From assembly GCA_017307505.1 (NCBI GenBank), contig JAFKEE010000016.1, positions 186,001-250,000 on the forward strand: a DNA stretch of 64,000 bases. Direction: 5' to 3'. The notes below the pieces were generated by a model. That model was not told the DNA's origin. It worked only from the letters and a program-made list of their open reading frames with translations, and made no database searches. The stretch is from Acidobacteriota bacterium (GTDB lineage: Bacteria; Acidobacteriota; Terriglobia; Bryobacterales; Bryobacteraceae). This document shows, one piece after another, positions 36,471 to 47,247 of the stretch. Positions within the stretch are counted from its first letter, which is position 1, and each line of letters begins with the position of its first letter. The translations under genes and the position numbers were made by a program.

Positions 36471-38780
36471 TTACTTCTTCTTTTCGCTGCGATTGATACG
36501 GCTGACCGATTGCCCGGCTCCGGTGTTGTCGACGGTCAACTTATCCTGCCGGGAGTACCAGATGATCTCGTTGCCGCGCGTGGTGCCCTTCTTGGAGTCA
36601 ACCACGACCGGCGCTCCGCCATTCAGGATGATCTTGTCCTCATCCAGGTAATACTCGGCGTGCTCGCCGTTGCCGGTGCGGCTGCGGCCCGGGCTGCGCT
36701 GGACCAGTTCTACTTTGCCATCCGCAAACATGTGGTCGAGCTTGGTCTCGTCGCCTCCGTCCTTACCGGGCTCCACTTCGAACCAGGCGCGCAACTGGCT
36801 GGATTTCACGTTCAGGTCCGGACGGTCCAGAGTGACGCCGCCAGTGTAGGTGGCGAGCTTGGTCTTGTCGGAGTAGACCATCGCCGGCGCCTTCACAACC
36901 GTGAAGACGTTGGCCTTTCTCTTCTTCGCCACGGCCGCATCAGCCTCACTGCGCTGATCGGGTAACTCGCTGATGACATTGCCGTTGGCTTCCAGTGTCT
37001 TGGCCGTCTTGTCGATGTAGATGTCCTTGGCCTGCAGGCGGCTGCTGGCCTGCCACATGACGGCATTGCCGGAGTAGTGGATCTTCTGATTCTTCTCCTG
37101 CGTGGTCATTTTGGCGGCGCGGGCCTGCAGCGGTTCCTTGGAGGAGAGCATCCCCTCGCTGGTGTCCTTCCTGTCGGGCAGGCGTGTGGAGGAGACGTTG
37201 CCGGTGGCGGTCATGTCGCCCGACTTCTGGTCGAGCAGGATCTCGTCCGCCGAGGTGGAGCCGGTCTCATCCCACATGCGGCCACGACCCAGCAGGGTGA
37301 TGAGTTCCTTCTGCGAGTCCATCGTCGCTTTGTCCGCAGTGGCCCGGCGGGTACCCTCTTCGTACTCGAAGTTGTTCCATTGCTCGAGCCTGGACATTTG
37401 ACCGGTCTTGGGATCGAAATCGGCCTGCAGATCCTGGCTGCGCGTCAGCGTGATGACCGGTTTCTTGTCTTTGTCGTTCGGTTTCGGATCGGACTCGGTG
37501 CGCGTGCTGACCTTCACAGAACGGAACTTCTCGATGGTGTTGTCGGGCCCGTAGTCGATCCAGATGCGCTCGCCATTCATGATGCGGTGGCGGTCGCCCT
37601 TCTTGGCGGCCAGGAATTCCACCTGGCCGGGGGCGAGGGTCACCACCTTCTCAATCTCCTTGCCACCCGGACGCATATTGAGCTCGATGGCTTCACTGGA
37701 GAGAATGCGCCCGCCTTGCGGCGGTCCCCCCGGCTTCTGGGCGGCCACGGATTCGACGCGGGACTGGCCGCGCGCCAGGACATGCCGCAGGGTGCTGCCG
37801 TCGTCAGCGGACTTGTTGCCCTCGCCCGGTACGTCGAAGTCCATGTCAAAGCGCTTGGCAGTGACAGTGGTCACGCCGGCCGGACTCGTGGAGACGAGCT
37901 TCGCATTCTCTGAGGCGTCGAGCTTCTGGATCTCCGCCTTGGGAGTGAAGTACATGTTCAGAAAGTCGGCCTGGTACTCCACGACGCGAGTCGGCATGAC
38001 GTCGCGGCCGACCGCGAACTTGGCTTCGACGTGGTCGAGCAGCCCCTTTTTCAGAATGACTACCGTATCCTTGGCGTCCAGGGTGAAGCCGGCGCGCTGG
38101 AGCTTGGCAAAGGGGGCAAGGAAAATGGTGGTGGACACCTCGTTGTAGGTGAGGTTGCCGGATTCGAGGTGCATGGGCGGCTTCTTTTCATCCTTGCCGC
38201 GCCAATCCAGTTTCACGTCGGACTTCATGAGCAGGACGCGGTTGGAGGGATCGTAGGTCGCGCCGACACAAGCCCCATTCCCCTGGTCGAACTCGAACGT
38301 GGCGGCGCGTTCGGTGTTGACCTTGGAGGATTTCACATCAAGGGTCACACCCGAGGTCCTGATTTTGAGCAGGCGGCCGGAGGGCGCGCCATCGACCCCG
38401 ATATTGGTGGTGATCTCAACATCGCCTTCGGAGTACATGATGCCGCCCTGCTGATCGAGGGACGCACGCTTGCTCTTGACGAGATCGTACTTGGCGCCAG
38501 TCTTATCGTGGATCTCCATCTCGAGATCTTCAAAGAGGATCGCGGGCGGCTCCTTGATCTGCTGCATGTGTTTGGAGCGGATCTTGAGACGGGTTTTGTC
38601 GCCGGAGGTTTTCTCCCATTCCCAGGTAGGGGAATCGAAAGCGGTATTGGCGGGGAGTGGAGCGGAGGTATGAGGGCGGTTGTGGCGGATCACCTTGCGG
38701 CGGGCGACAAAAACGAAGGAGACGACGCCGATGATGGAGACGATGGCGAGCAGGATCAGCCAGCGGGCTCGCCGGAGCAT
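36471..38780 (-). CDS. LptC-LptA fusion (LPS transport bridge)
   Basis: A 769-residue protein starting with one membrane anchor ([20 protein letters not shown], about 6-25). The next 150 residues look like LptC ([52 protein letters not shown]). The remainder, about 250-760, consists of OstA/LptA-type beta-jellyroll repeats ([50 protein letters not shown]). In Proteobacteria these are two proteins of about 190 residues each. Here one anchored chain may form most of the periplasmic bridge. A basic tail ([10 protein letters not shown]) ends it. Confidence 0.85.
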   Translation of the reverse strand: MLRRARWLILLAIVSIIGVVSFVFVARRKVIRHNRPHTSAPLPANTAFDSPTWEWEKTSGDKTRLKIRSKHMQQIKEPPAILFEDLEMEIHDKTGAKYDLVKSKRASLDQQGGIMYSEGDVEITTNIGVDGAPSGRLLKIRTSGVTLDVKSSKVNTERAATFEFDQGNGACVGATYDPSNRVLLMKSDVKLDWRGKDEKKPPMHLESGNLTYNEVSTTIFLAPFAKLQRAGFTLDAKDTVVILKKGLLDHVEAKFAVGRDVMPTRVVEYQADFLNMYFTPKAEIQKLDASENAKLVSTSPAGVTTVTAKRFDMDFDVPGEGNKSADDGSTLRHVLARGQSRVESVAAQKPGGPPQGGRILSSEAIELNMRPGGKEIEKVVTLAPGQVEFLAAKKGDRHRIMNGERIWIDYGPDNTIEKFRSVKVSTRTESDPKPNDKDKKPVITLTRSQDLQADFDPKTGQMSRLEQWNNFEYEEGTRRATADKATMDSQKELITLLGRGRMWDETGSTSADEILLDQKSGDMTATGNVSSTRLPDRKDTSEGMLSSKEPLQARAAKMTTQEKNQKIHYSGNAVMWQASSRLQAKDIYIDKTAKTLEANGNVISELPDQRSEADAAVAKKRKANVFTVVKAPAMVYSDKTKLATYTGGVTLDRPDLNVKSSQLRAWFEVEPGKDGGDETKLDHMFADGKVELVQRSPGRSRTGNGEHAEYYLDEDKIILNGGAPVVVDSKKGTTRGNEIIWYSRQDKLTVDNTGAGQSVSRINRSEKKK

Positions 38781-38956
38781 GCCTTCAGGATAGCATTGCG
38801 GGACCGTTCAAATCGGGCGAGAGGCGAAGATTCAGATATTAGCGTACAACGCTCAGATTTTCTTCCAGTCAGATCACGTTATGGCCTCGATCAGCGATTC
38901 CACTCGCGCGTGATGCAATTTTATTTCATTTGTTTTCATATATTTATACAAATCTA

Positions 38957-38983
38957 TTGTCACTCTTCGATCGATTGTGCTAA
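38957..38983 (+). promoter_or_regulatory. CIRCE operator upstream of groESL
   Basis: TTGTCACTC, 9 bases, TTGTGCTAA. The HrcA site CIRCE is TTAGCACTC-N9-GAGTGCTAA. Fourteen of 18 positions agree, with the exact 9-base spacer. It lies 85-110 bases before groES, where HrcA would block the promoter. hrcA itself is not in the window. Confidence 0.78.
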
Positions 38984-39067
38984 TAATAGTCTCGGTGATC
39001 GATCCACCTCGGATCGGCAATTCCAATACTCCCCATTGAGTCGAAACCAACGGAGGTTTTGAGAGCT

Positions 39068-39373
39068 ATGCAAATCCGTCCCCTCTATGACCGGCTGGTC
39101 GTGCGCCGGATCGAGAATCAGGAAACGGTGCTGAACGGGATCATCATCCCGGATTCGGCCAAGGAAAAGCCTCAGGAAGCGGAAGTCGTGGCGGCTGGCC
39201 GCGGCAAGCGTCTGGAAGACGGCACTGTAGTCCCGCTGGACGTGAAGGTCGGCGACCGGATCCTCTTTGGCAAGTACTCCGGCAGCGACATCAAGATTGA
39301 TGGCCAGGAATATCTGATCCTGCGCGAAGACGAAGTGCTGGGCGTTCTCGACCCGGTCGCGGTGACTGCGTAA
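39068..39373 (+). CDS. groES: co-chaperonin GroES
   Basis: A 101-residue protein that caps the GroEL ring. The start is the ATG before [11 protein letters not shown], the usual GroES N-terminus. GGAGG lies 11 bases upstream, slightly far, and a TTG three codons earlier would be too close to it. The mobile loop [20 protein letters not shown] is intact. groEL follows 54 bases later. A CIRCE element lies upstream, so HrcA control is expected. Confidence 0.98.
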   Translation: MQIRPLYDRLVVRRIENQETVLNGIIIPDSAKEKPQEAEVVAAGRGKRLEDGTVVPLDVKVGDRILFGKYSGSDIKIDGQEYLILREDEVLGVLDPVAVTA

Positions 39374-39424
39374 GCGGTTCGCAAGTCTAGCTGAGTTTAC
39401 AGGGCAGACCTACAAGGAGATTAA

Positions 39425-41056
<1,632 letters not shown>

Positions 41057-41083
41057 GAAGTAGCCTGCTCTTCACTGAGCAAG

Positions 41084-41125
41084 AAAAGCCCGCAGCTCCT
41101 CATGGAAGCTGCGGGCTTTTTGTTT
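41084..41125 (+). terminator. terminator of groESL
   Basis: AAAAGCCCGCAGCT and AGCTGCGGGCTTTT form a perfect 14-bp stem around a 9-base loop, followed by TTGTTTT. Confidence 0.93.
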
Positions 41126-41304
41126 TCATTGAGATAGACGGTGTGGTAGAACGCAACGGTGGCTGCGGGTGGGGTGTGGTGAAGCTGCACAGTACGAAAG
41201 GGTGTTAATAGTTTTATATCGCCGTTTCGGACCTTATTATGATAAACTTCCCTACGGCTGATACTTTCCTTTTCCTGGAACGTTTAGCGGAAGGGAAGCT
41301 TAGT

Positions 41305-43242
41305 ATGCTTTCAAACTCTCGCAAGAAGATCATCTTTTCCCTGGGCAGCGTAGTCCTCGTCGCCGCCGCCCTTTCTGCGGATCGCCCTCAAGCGCTCCGC
41401 CCCACCGACAAGGCCTTCTACGCCGATCAGGCGATGGTGAACTTCGTCCGGCCTGGTTTCAATGTAACCATCACCAAGGCGGAGCTGGCCGCCGATGGCA
41501 CGCTCAAGGCTTGGGTCAAATTGACCGACTCCAAGGGAGCTGGTCTCGACCGCGCGGGCCTGGTTACGCCGGGCACGGTCAGCGTCAGCTTCCTGTCCGG
41601 CTACATTCCTGCCGATCAGTCGCAGTATGTCTCCTACATCACGCGGACGCGCACAGGAGCCGCCGGCACCTTCACCCAGGCCACGGGTGAGAGCACCGGC
41701 ACCTGGACGGCCATTGCGGATGGCGAGTACACCTATACCTTTGCGAACAAGGTTCCGGCCTCGGCGGACCGCACCCTCACCCACACCGTGGGCGCCTATG
41801 GGTCGCGCAATCTGGACGAGTTCGAGATGGGCCGGTTCTACTCCGATGCCACCTACAACTTTGTTCCGGCTGGCGGGGCGGTAACCAAAGTTCGCGACGT
41901 CATCCGGACGGCAAGCTGCAATCGTTGCCACGATCCCCTGGGGCTGCATGGCGGCTCCCGGCGTAGCGTGGAAGTCTGCAACATGTGCCACACCCCGCAG
42001 ACGACGGATTCGGCTACGGGCAATCCGGTGGACATGAAGGTATTCATCCACAAGATCCACTATGCGGAGAATCTGCCCAGCGTGAAGGCGGGCACTCCCT
42101 ACAAAGTGGCCAGCCAGGACTACTCCGATGTCGCCTTCCCGGCACCAGCAATGGCCTGTAAGGTCTGCCATGAGCCGAAGTCCGTCACGGGCGCGACCCA
42201 GGCCGACAACTGGTCGCTGAAGCCGTCGCGCGCGGCCTGCGGATCCTGCCACGACAACGTGAACTTCGCCACAGGCGAGAACCACGTCGGGCTGCCGCAG
42301 TTCAGCGACAACCAGTGCGCCACCTGCCACATCCAGAAGGGCGAGATCGACTTCGACGCGTCCATCACCGGCGCACACATGATCCCGGTGGAGTCCTCGC
42401 TGATCGCGGGCGTGGTGTTCTCCATCGACTCGGCCGCCGACGTCAAACCCGGCAGCCATCCCACCGTCACTTTCAGCCTCAAGGATAAGCAGGGCGCTCC
42501 CGTCGACATCAAGACGCTGTCCAGCCTGCGGTTGTACATGGGCGGACCGACGTCCGATGTGACCGGCTATGTCCGGGAAGACGTGCTCAAAGCAGTTGGA
42601 CCCGGCAACGGCGTCTATAACTGGACCTTCGCAGGGATCATTCCGGCGACGGCGAAGGGCACCTGGCAGTTCGGTATCGAAGGCTATCGGACCACGACTG
42701 TTCTGGCGGGCACGCAGAAACAGCGCTCGATCCGCGACTATGGCATGAACAAGCTCTTCTATGCATCACTCGACGGCTCGGCCGCCACGCCGCGCCGCAC
42801 GGTGGCCACCAGCGCCACCTGCAACCGTTGCCACTACTCGCTGGAGTTCCATGGCGGGAACCGCAACGAACTGCAGATGTGCACGTTCTGCCACAACTCG
42901 ACGCTCACGGTAGGCACGACCAACGAGAGCTTCAACCTCACGAACATGATCCACACGTTCCATGCCGAGAAGGTCCGCTATCCCGGCAACATTCGCGACT
43001 GCAACCAGTGCCACGTGGGCAACTCCCAGTTCCCGGCGTTGGACGAAGGTCTGCAGCCAGTGAAGAACGGTCTGGGCGCAGTGAATCCCGCGCCACCTAC
43101 GGCCAACGCGTGCAACTCGTGCCACAACACGACTGCCGCCTGGTCTCACACGCAGGCCAACACGACGGTTCTTGGCGAGAGCTGCTCAGTGTGCCACGGC
43201 GCCACCGCTGACTTCTCCGTCAGCAAAGTGCACGCGCAGTAA
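41305..43242 (+). CDS. OmcA/MtrC-family decaheme c-type cytochrome
   Basis: A 645-residue exported multiheme cytochrome. GGGAAG precedes the ATG, and the signal peptide is SRKKIIFSLGSVVLVAAALSA. Ten CxxCH heme sites are present: CNRCH, CNMCH, CKVCH, CGSCH, CATCH, CNRCH, CTFCH, CNQCH, CNSCH and CSVCH. They fall in two groups of five separated by a beta-domain (about 380-495), which is the split domain layout of OmcA/MtrC. Relatives reduce extracellular metals or pass electrons across the outer membrane. No lipobox is seen, and no MtrAB-like conduit genes adjoin. A terminator follows, so it is monocistronic. Confidence 0.93.
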   Translation: MLSNSRKKIIFSLGSVVLVAAALSADRPQALRPTDKAFYADQAMVNFVRPGFNVTITKAELAADGTLKAWVKLTDSKGAGLDRAGLVTPGTVSVSFLSGYIPADQSQYVSYITRTRTGAAGTFTQATGESTGTWTAIADGEYTYTFANKVPASADRTLTHTVGAYGSRNLDEFEMGRFYSDATYNFVPAGGAVTKVRDVIRTASCNRCHDPLGLHGGSRRSVEVCNMCHTPQTTDSATGNPVDMKVFIHKIHYAENLPSVKAGTPYKVASQDYSDVAFPAPAMACKVCHEPKSVTGATQADNWSLKPSRAACGSCHDNVNFATGENHVGLPQFSDNQCATCHIQKGEIDFDASITGAHMIPVESSLIAGVVFSIDSAADVKPGSHPTVTFSLKDKQGAPVDIKTLSSLRLYMGGPTSDVTGYVREDVLKAVGPGNGVYNWTFAGIIPATAKGTWQFGIEGYRTTTVLAGTQKQRSIRDYGMNKLFYASLDGSAATPRRTVATSATCNRCHYSLEFHGGNRNELQMCTFCHNSTLTVGTTNESFNLTNMIHTFHAEKVRYPGNIRDCNQCHVGNSQFPALDEGLQPVKNGLGAVNPAPPTANACNSCHNTTAAWSHTQANTTVLGESCSVCHGATADFSVSKVHAQ

Positions 43243-43268
43243 TCCGAGCCGCAAGCACTGTTCATCCA

Positions 43269-43306
43269 GGCCCGCTCTTCCCACCATGGGGAGGGCGGGC
43301 CTTTTC
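43269..43306 (+). terminator. terminator of the decaheme cytochrome gene
   Basis: GGCCCGC and GCGGGCC pair, with an inner CTTCCC/GGGGAG extension and an ACCA loop, followed by TTTTCG. Confidence 0.85.
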
Positions 43307-43349
43307 GTGCGCAGTGGACGGGCGGTAAAACATTTCGTGCATTTTTTGT

Positions 43350-43497
43350 TTGCGTCAAAGACGTGGAATGCGTAGAATGAGGATGTTGGGTAGTACTTTA
43401 CCGCTCTTTTCCGTTTATTCTCCTAGATAGGGGCCCACTCCGCCTCATCTTCTTCTAGCCGCCGGCCACTGCGCCAAACAGTGGCCGGCTTTTTTCT
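43350..43497 (+). ncRNA. candidate small RNA with own promoter and terminator
   Basis: TTGCGT (43350-43355), 17 bases and TAGAAT (43373-43378) form a promoter-like pair. A strong intrinsic terminator sits at 43461-43495. The predicted transcript of about 110 bases (43385-43495) has no open frame worth noting. Its middle is pyrimidine-rich (TTCTCCT, CTCCGCCTC) and could pair with ribosome-binding sites. The terminator carries its T run only on this strand, so it does not serve the converging deacetylase gene. No known RNA family recognised. Confidence 0.45.
43461..43497 (+). terminator. intrinsic terminator of the candidate small RNA
   Basis: GCCGGCCACTG and CAGTGGCCGGC form a perfect 11-bp stem with loop CGCCAAA, then six T. 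Confidence 0.85.
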
Positions 43498-43507
43498 TTC
43501 CCGCTCT

Positions 43508-44479
43508 CTACTCCACTCCCAGCAGCTCTTCCACGTGGGCCGTGACGCCCGCTGCCAGTCCGGCCAGACTGTAGCCACCCTCCAGCAGGCTGACTACCCG
43601 GCCTTGCGCGGATTCGGCTGCAACCTCGAGGACAATCGTGGTGAGTTCGCGAAAGTCTTCGTCCCTGAGCAGGAAGCGGCCCAATGGGTCGCCCTTGCGG
43701 GAATCGAAGCCAGCCGAGAGAATCACAATGTCGGGCTTGTACGCGGCCATGGCGGGCACCAGTTTGCGCCGGAACGCCCCGACGATCTCCGCATGGCCCG
43801 CGCCGGCATGAAAAGGGCAATTCATAGTGGTCCCCTTGCCGGAACCGCCGCCTACTTCATCTGAGGCGCCCGTACCCGGATACCAGGGAGACTGATGGGT
43901 ACTGAAGAAGAAGACGCTGGGGTCTTCATAGAAGATGTCCTGCGTGCCGTTGCCGTGGTGCACGTCCCAGTCAACGATCAGGACCCGATCGACGCCGTGA
44001 ACTTTGCGTGCGTGGCGGGCCGCGAGGGCCACGTTGTTAAAGATACAGAAGCCCATGCCACGCGAGGCGGTGGCATGGTGGCCCGGAGGCCGCACCGCCG
44101 CAAAGGCATTGGACACATGCCCCAGCATCACCGCATCCACCGCGGCAAAGGCCGCGCCGACGGCCAGCATAGCCACGTCGAGAGACCTTTCACACAAACC
44201 CGTATCCCCGGTGCTTAAGGCCGGTGAGCGGCGTGCGATGTCGTGCCTCACGGTGGAGAGATAGGCGCGAGTATGGCAGAGCAGCAGATCCTCTTCGTCC
44301 ACCGTGCGGCCCGGCAGGTGCTTCAGGCGACTGGCCAGTTTTCCCTGGTGCAGGACATTCTTCAGAGCGCGGTAACGATCGGGCGATTCAGGATGGGCGG
44401 GTCCGGGGTCGTGCAACAGGAACGCGGAGTCAAATACGAGCCCCGTGGTGCGGGATTCGCCCTGTCTCTGAAGAGGCAT
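43508..44479 (-). CDS. class II histone-deacetylase-family protein (acetylpolyamine/acetate-type amidohydrolase)
   Basis: A 323-residue zinc amidohydrolase. Active-site motifs are RPPGHHATASRGMGFCIFNN (paired His) and IVDWDVHHGNGTQDIF (metal ligands Asp and His), with the third metal Asp in LSAGFDSRKGDPLG. Bacterial members act on acetylpolyamines, acetoin-linked proteins or acetylated lysine. The substrate cannot be read from the sequence. ATG at 44479 (MPLQRQGE) is chosen because GGGAG lies 9 bases upstream. ATG at 44488 is an alternative. It is a single gene. Confidence 0.9.
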   Translation of the reverse strand: MPLQRQGESRTTGLVFDSAFLLHDPGPAHPESPDRYRALKNVLHQGKLASRLKHLPGRTVDEEDLLLCHTRAYLSTVRHDIARRSPALSTGDTGLCERSLDVAMLAVGAAFAAVDAVMLGHVSNAFAAVRPPGHHATASRGMGFCIFNNVALAARHARKVHGVDRVLIVDWDVHHGNGTQDIFYEDPSVFFFSTHQSPWYPGTGASDEVGGGSGKGTTMNCPFHAGAGHAEIVGAFRRKLVPAMAAYKPDIVILSAGFDSRKGDPLGRFLLRDEDFRELTTIVLEVAAESAQGRVVSLLEGGYSLAGLAAGVTAHVEELLGVE

Positions 44480-44709
44480 AACCCTCATTCTCCCAGAACG
44501 CCGAGTTGCCCAAAGGAACAAGCGATGATTCAATTACGGATGCAGAAGTCCGAATAATTCTTACTCAACGCCGGGAACAACGCGCCAGCGCCGTTCGTAT
44601 GAAAGACAGGAAGGCAGATTCGGCAGTGAGCGCAGTACTTGAACCGGAAGTGCAGGCAGCCCTTGACAGGACTGGCGCCAAACCCCACAAACGGCATTCA
44701 GGCCGAACC

Positions 44710-45981
44710 ATGCATCCGGGAGAGTTTCTGGCGGATCTCGCCGCCCAGACTTTCGCCAACCTGCGGCGGAACAAACTGCGCAGCTTCCTCACTTTGTTCG
44801 GCATCGCGTGGGGTATTGCGTCTCTGGTCCTGATGTCCGCCCTGGGCGACGGCTTCCGCCAGGGCCAGCGCAAGAACATGGCGCAAATCGGCGACAACAT
44901 CGTGTTCGTGTACGGCGGAGTGACGGAGGAGCAGGCCGGCGGACAGCGCGCCGGGCGCCGCATTTCCCTGTATGAGCGCGATCTGGATATCCTTCGGCAG
45001 AATTGCCCCTCGGTGCAGGTGCTTTCCGCGGAGCACAAGACCTACCAGGTGCCGGCACGAACCTCCACAAATGCCGGCAGGTTCCTCTCACTGGGTGTGA
45101 ATCCCGACTACCTGAAGCTGCGCAATCTGCCGGTGGAGATCGGCCGGGCGGTGAGCCAGGCTGACGTCAACGAGGGCCGGCGGGTAGCGGTATTGGGTTC
45201 GAGCGTCCGGAAGCAATTGTTCGAGAAGAACAAGGCTCCTCTGGGTGAGAGGTTCTACCTGAACAACTACCCCTACGAAGTGATCGGGGTGATGAGCGAG
45301 AAGGATCAGAACAGCTCGTACGACGGCTGGGACAACGATAAGATTCTCATCCCCACGAGTGCCCTGCTGCGAGACATGCCGCCGAGCCGCAGGGTGTATG
45401 CCGAAGGCCGCGTGGACGGGTTTCTCTACCGTCCCGTGGATGTGGCTCGCTGGGAGGAGGCACAGGCCCAGGTGCGCGGCACACTGGGCCGGCTGTATAA
45501 GTTCGAACCCACGGATAAGGGTGCCCTGCGGATCTTCGACTCCATAGAGAGCGCGCAGATGTTCGACTCTATCTTCAACGCCGGGGAGATCTTCCTGGCT
45601 GTTGTCTCCCTGGTCACTCTGTCACTGGGCGGAGTCGGCGTGATGAACACGATGATGATGGCTGTGTCCGAGCGGACGAACGAGATTGGCCTCAAGAAGG
45701 CCCTGGGCGCGACCAGCCGGCGCATCCTGCTGGATTTCTTCCTGGAAGGACTGTTTCTGGCCATCCTGAGCGGAGCCGGGGGCCTGCTGCTGGTATGGGC
45801 ACTGTCGAGCCTGGTGAATTCGCTACCCCTGCCGACGATGTTCTCGGGACTGCCGATTCACTGGCGTGTGTTGGCGTTTGCCACGCTCGCGCTGGGCCTG
45901 GTCGCGGTGGGCTCTTCCCTGCCGCCCGCACGGCGCGCCGCTGCCATGACTCCGGTGGAAGCGCTCCGCCACGAAAGGTAA
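44710..45981 (+). CDS. MacB/FtsX-type ABC transporter permease (first of pair)
   Basis: About 423 residues if translation starts at the ATG before HPGEFLADLAAQTFANL. The N-terminal segment (LRRNKLRSFLTLFGIAWGIASLVLM) is the first membrane helix of MacB-like permeases. A large periplasmic core domain follows (to about 290), then three helices (FNAGEIFLAVVSLVTLSLGGVGVMNTMM, LDFFLEGLFLAILSGAGGLLL, and the last one) and RRAAAMTPVEALRHE. The frame is open to 44506 (possible ATG at 44599). The start is not certain. No ATPase or membrane-fusion gene accompanies the pair. Confidence 0.85.
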   Translation: MHPGEFLADLAAQTFANLRRNKLRSFLTLFGIAWGIASLVLMSALGDGFRQGQRKNMAQIGDNIVFVYGGVTEEQAGGQRAGRRISLYERDLDILRQNCPSVQVLSAEHKTYQVPARTSTNAGRFLSLGVNPDYLKLRNLPVEIGRAVSQADVNEGRRVAVLGSSVRKQLFEKNKAPLGERFYLNNYPYEVIGVMSEKDQNSSYDGWDNDKILIPTSALLRDMPPSRRVYAEGRVDGFLYRPVDVARWEEAQAQVRGTLGRLYKFEPTDKGALRIFDSIESAQMFDSIFNAGEIFLAVVSLVTLSLGGVGVMNTMMMAVSERTNEIGLKKALGATSRRILLDFFLEGLFLAILSGAGGLLLVWALSSLVNSLPLPTMFSGLPIHWRVLAFATLALGLVAVGSSLPPARRAAAMTPVEALRHER

Positions 45982-45984
45982 GCC

Positions 45985-47244
45985 ATGACCTGGCGATTCA
46001 TCTTCACAGAAGCCTGGGCCGCTTTGCGCTTTCACCGCCAGCGGTCGATGTTCACGACTCTGAGCCTGGCCTGGGGTGTCACGTGTTTCGTAATTCTCAT
46101 CAGCTACGGCAAGGGCTTTGAACAGGCACTGGTCAAGGCCTTCCAGGCGGTGGGGCAGGATCTGGTGCTGACCATGGGCGGCCAGACCAGCGAGCAGGCG
46201 GGCGGCATGCGGACTGGACGGCGGGTGCGGCTGGAACTGGCCGATGCGGCGCTGGTGAAAGAGGCGGTCCCCCTGGTGGAGAATCTGTCGCCTGAAATCA
46301 TGCGCAATGGCGTGAAGGCGCAGTACCGGGGGCGGGAGAAAGAGGTGTCGATTCGCGCCGTGTGGCCGGAGTATGACATCGTCCGCAACATAAAGATCAC
46401 TGACGGGCGCTGGTTGAACGAAGACGACCGGCAGCATCAGTATCGAGTCGCCATTCTGGGCGCCAAGGTCGCTACGGAGCTGTTCGGCGGAGCCCCGGCG
46501 GTGAACGAGGACATCATCCTCAATGGCATCCACTTCACGGTGATCGGGGTGATGGACAACAAGCTGCAGATTGCAAATTACAACCGCAGCGACAATCAGT
46601 GCATCTTCATTCCCTACGACAGCTTCAACGTGTTCGGAGATACAAAGTATCCGTGGTTCCTGGTCTGGAAGCCGGCTACTCCGGATTCGCGGGAACGGGC
46701 CATCAAGATGGTGCGCGCGAAGCTGGCGGAGATCCACCGGTTCTCGCCGACCGATGAGAAAGCGGTGGAGATTCTGGCGTTCTCCAAGTTCATGTCCATC
46801 GTGACAGGCATGTCGCTGGCGGTGCAGTTGCTATTGGGTTTTGTAGGGGCATTGACGCTGGCGATTGGCGGCGTGGGACTGGCGAACATCATGCTGGCTT
46901 CGGTGATCGACCGGACGAGGGAGATCGGCATGATCAAGGCACTGGGCGGACTGCGCTCGATGGTGCTGAAGCAGTTCCTGGTGGAGGCATGCCTGATTGT
47001 GGCGGCGGGCGGCGCGTTGGGGATCAGCCTGGGCATCCTGGCCACGAAGGTGATCGGCTCCATGCCCTTCCTGGGGCCTGCGTTCAAAGACACAACCGGG
47101 GCGGGCGATATCTATCTGAATATCAGTACCGCATCGATTCTCATCTCAACGGGCGTGCTGCTGGTTGTGGGCCTGATCGCCGGACTGGTGCCGGCGATCA
47201 AGGCCTCAAAACTCGATCCGATCGAAGCGCTGCACTATGAGTAG
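45985..47244 (+). CDS. MacB/FtsX-type ABC transporter permease (second of pair)
   Basis: A 419-residue paralogue of the preceding permease, 3 bases downstream. The first helix is HRQRSMFTTLSLAWGVTCFVILISY. The core domain holds the shared phrases GQTSEQAGGMRTGRRVRLE and NGIHFTVIGVMDNKLQ. The last three helices include GALTLAIGGVGLANIMLASVIDRTREIG, and the end reads KASKLDPIEALHYE. Paired permeases of this sort probably form a heterodimer needing an ATPase encoded elsewhere. Membrane mechanotransmission or export of small molecules is typical of the family, and the substrate is unknown. Confidence 0.88.
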   Translation: MTWRFIFTEAWAALRFHRQRSMFTTLSLAWGVTCFVILISYGKGFEQALVKAFQAVGQDLVLTMGGQTSEQAGGMRTGRRVRLELADAALVKEAVPLVENLSPEIMRNGVKAQYRGREKEVSIRAVWPEYDIVRNIKITDGRWLNEDDRQHQYRVAILGAKVATELFGGAPAVNEDIILNGIHFTVIGVMDNKLQIANYNRSDNQCIFIPYDSFNVFGDTKYPWFLVWKPATPDSRERAIKMVRAKLAEIHRFSPTDEKAVEILAFSKFMSIVTGMSLAVQLLLGFVGALTLAIGGVGLANIMLASVIDRTREIGMIKALGGLRSMVLKQFLVEACLIVAAGGALGISLGILATKVIGSMPFLGPAFKDTTGAGDIYLNISTASILISTGVLLVVGLIAGLVPAIKASKLDPIEALHYE

Positions 47245-47247
47245 CAG

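Noticed and set aside
44525-44557. 10-residue leader-like frame (MIQLRMQKSE) with AAGGA upstream of the permease pair
   Set aside because: Possible leader peptide but too short to support, and no hairpins typical of attenuation follow.
44664-44692. TTGACA-N17-CACAAA before the first permease
   Set aside because: The -35 is perfect but the -10 matches only 3 of 6 bases, and it lies in a stretch that may be coding if the longer start is used.
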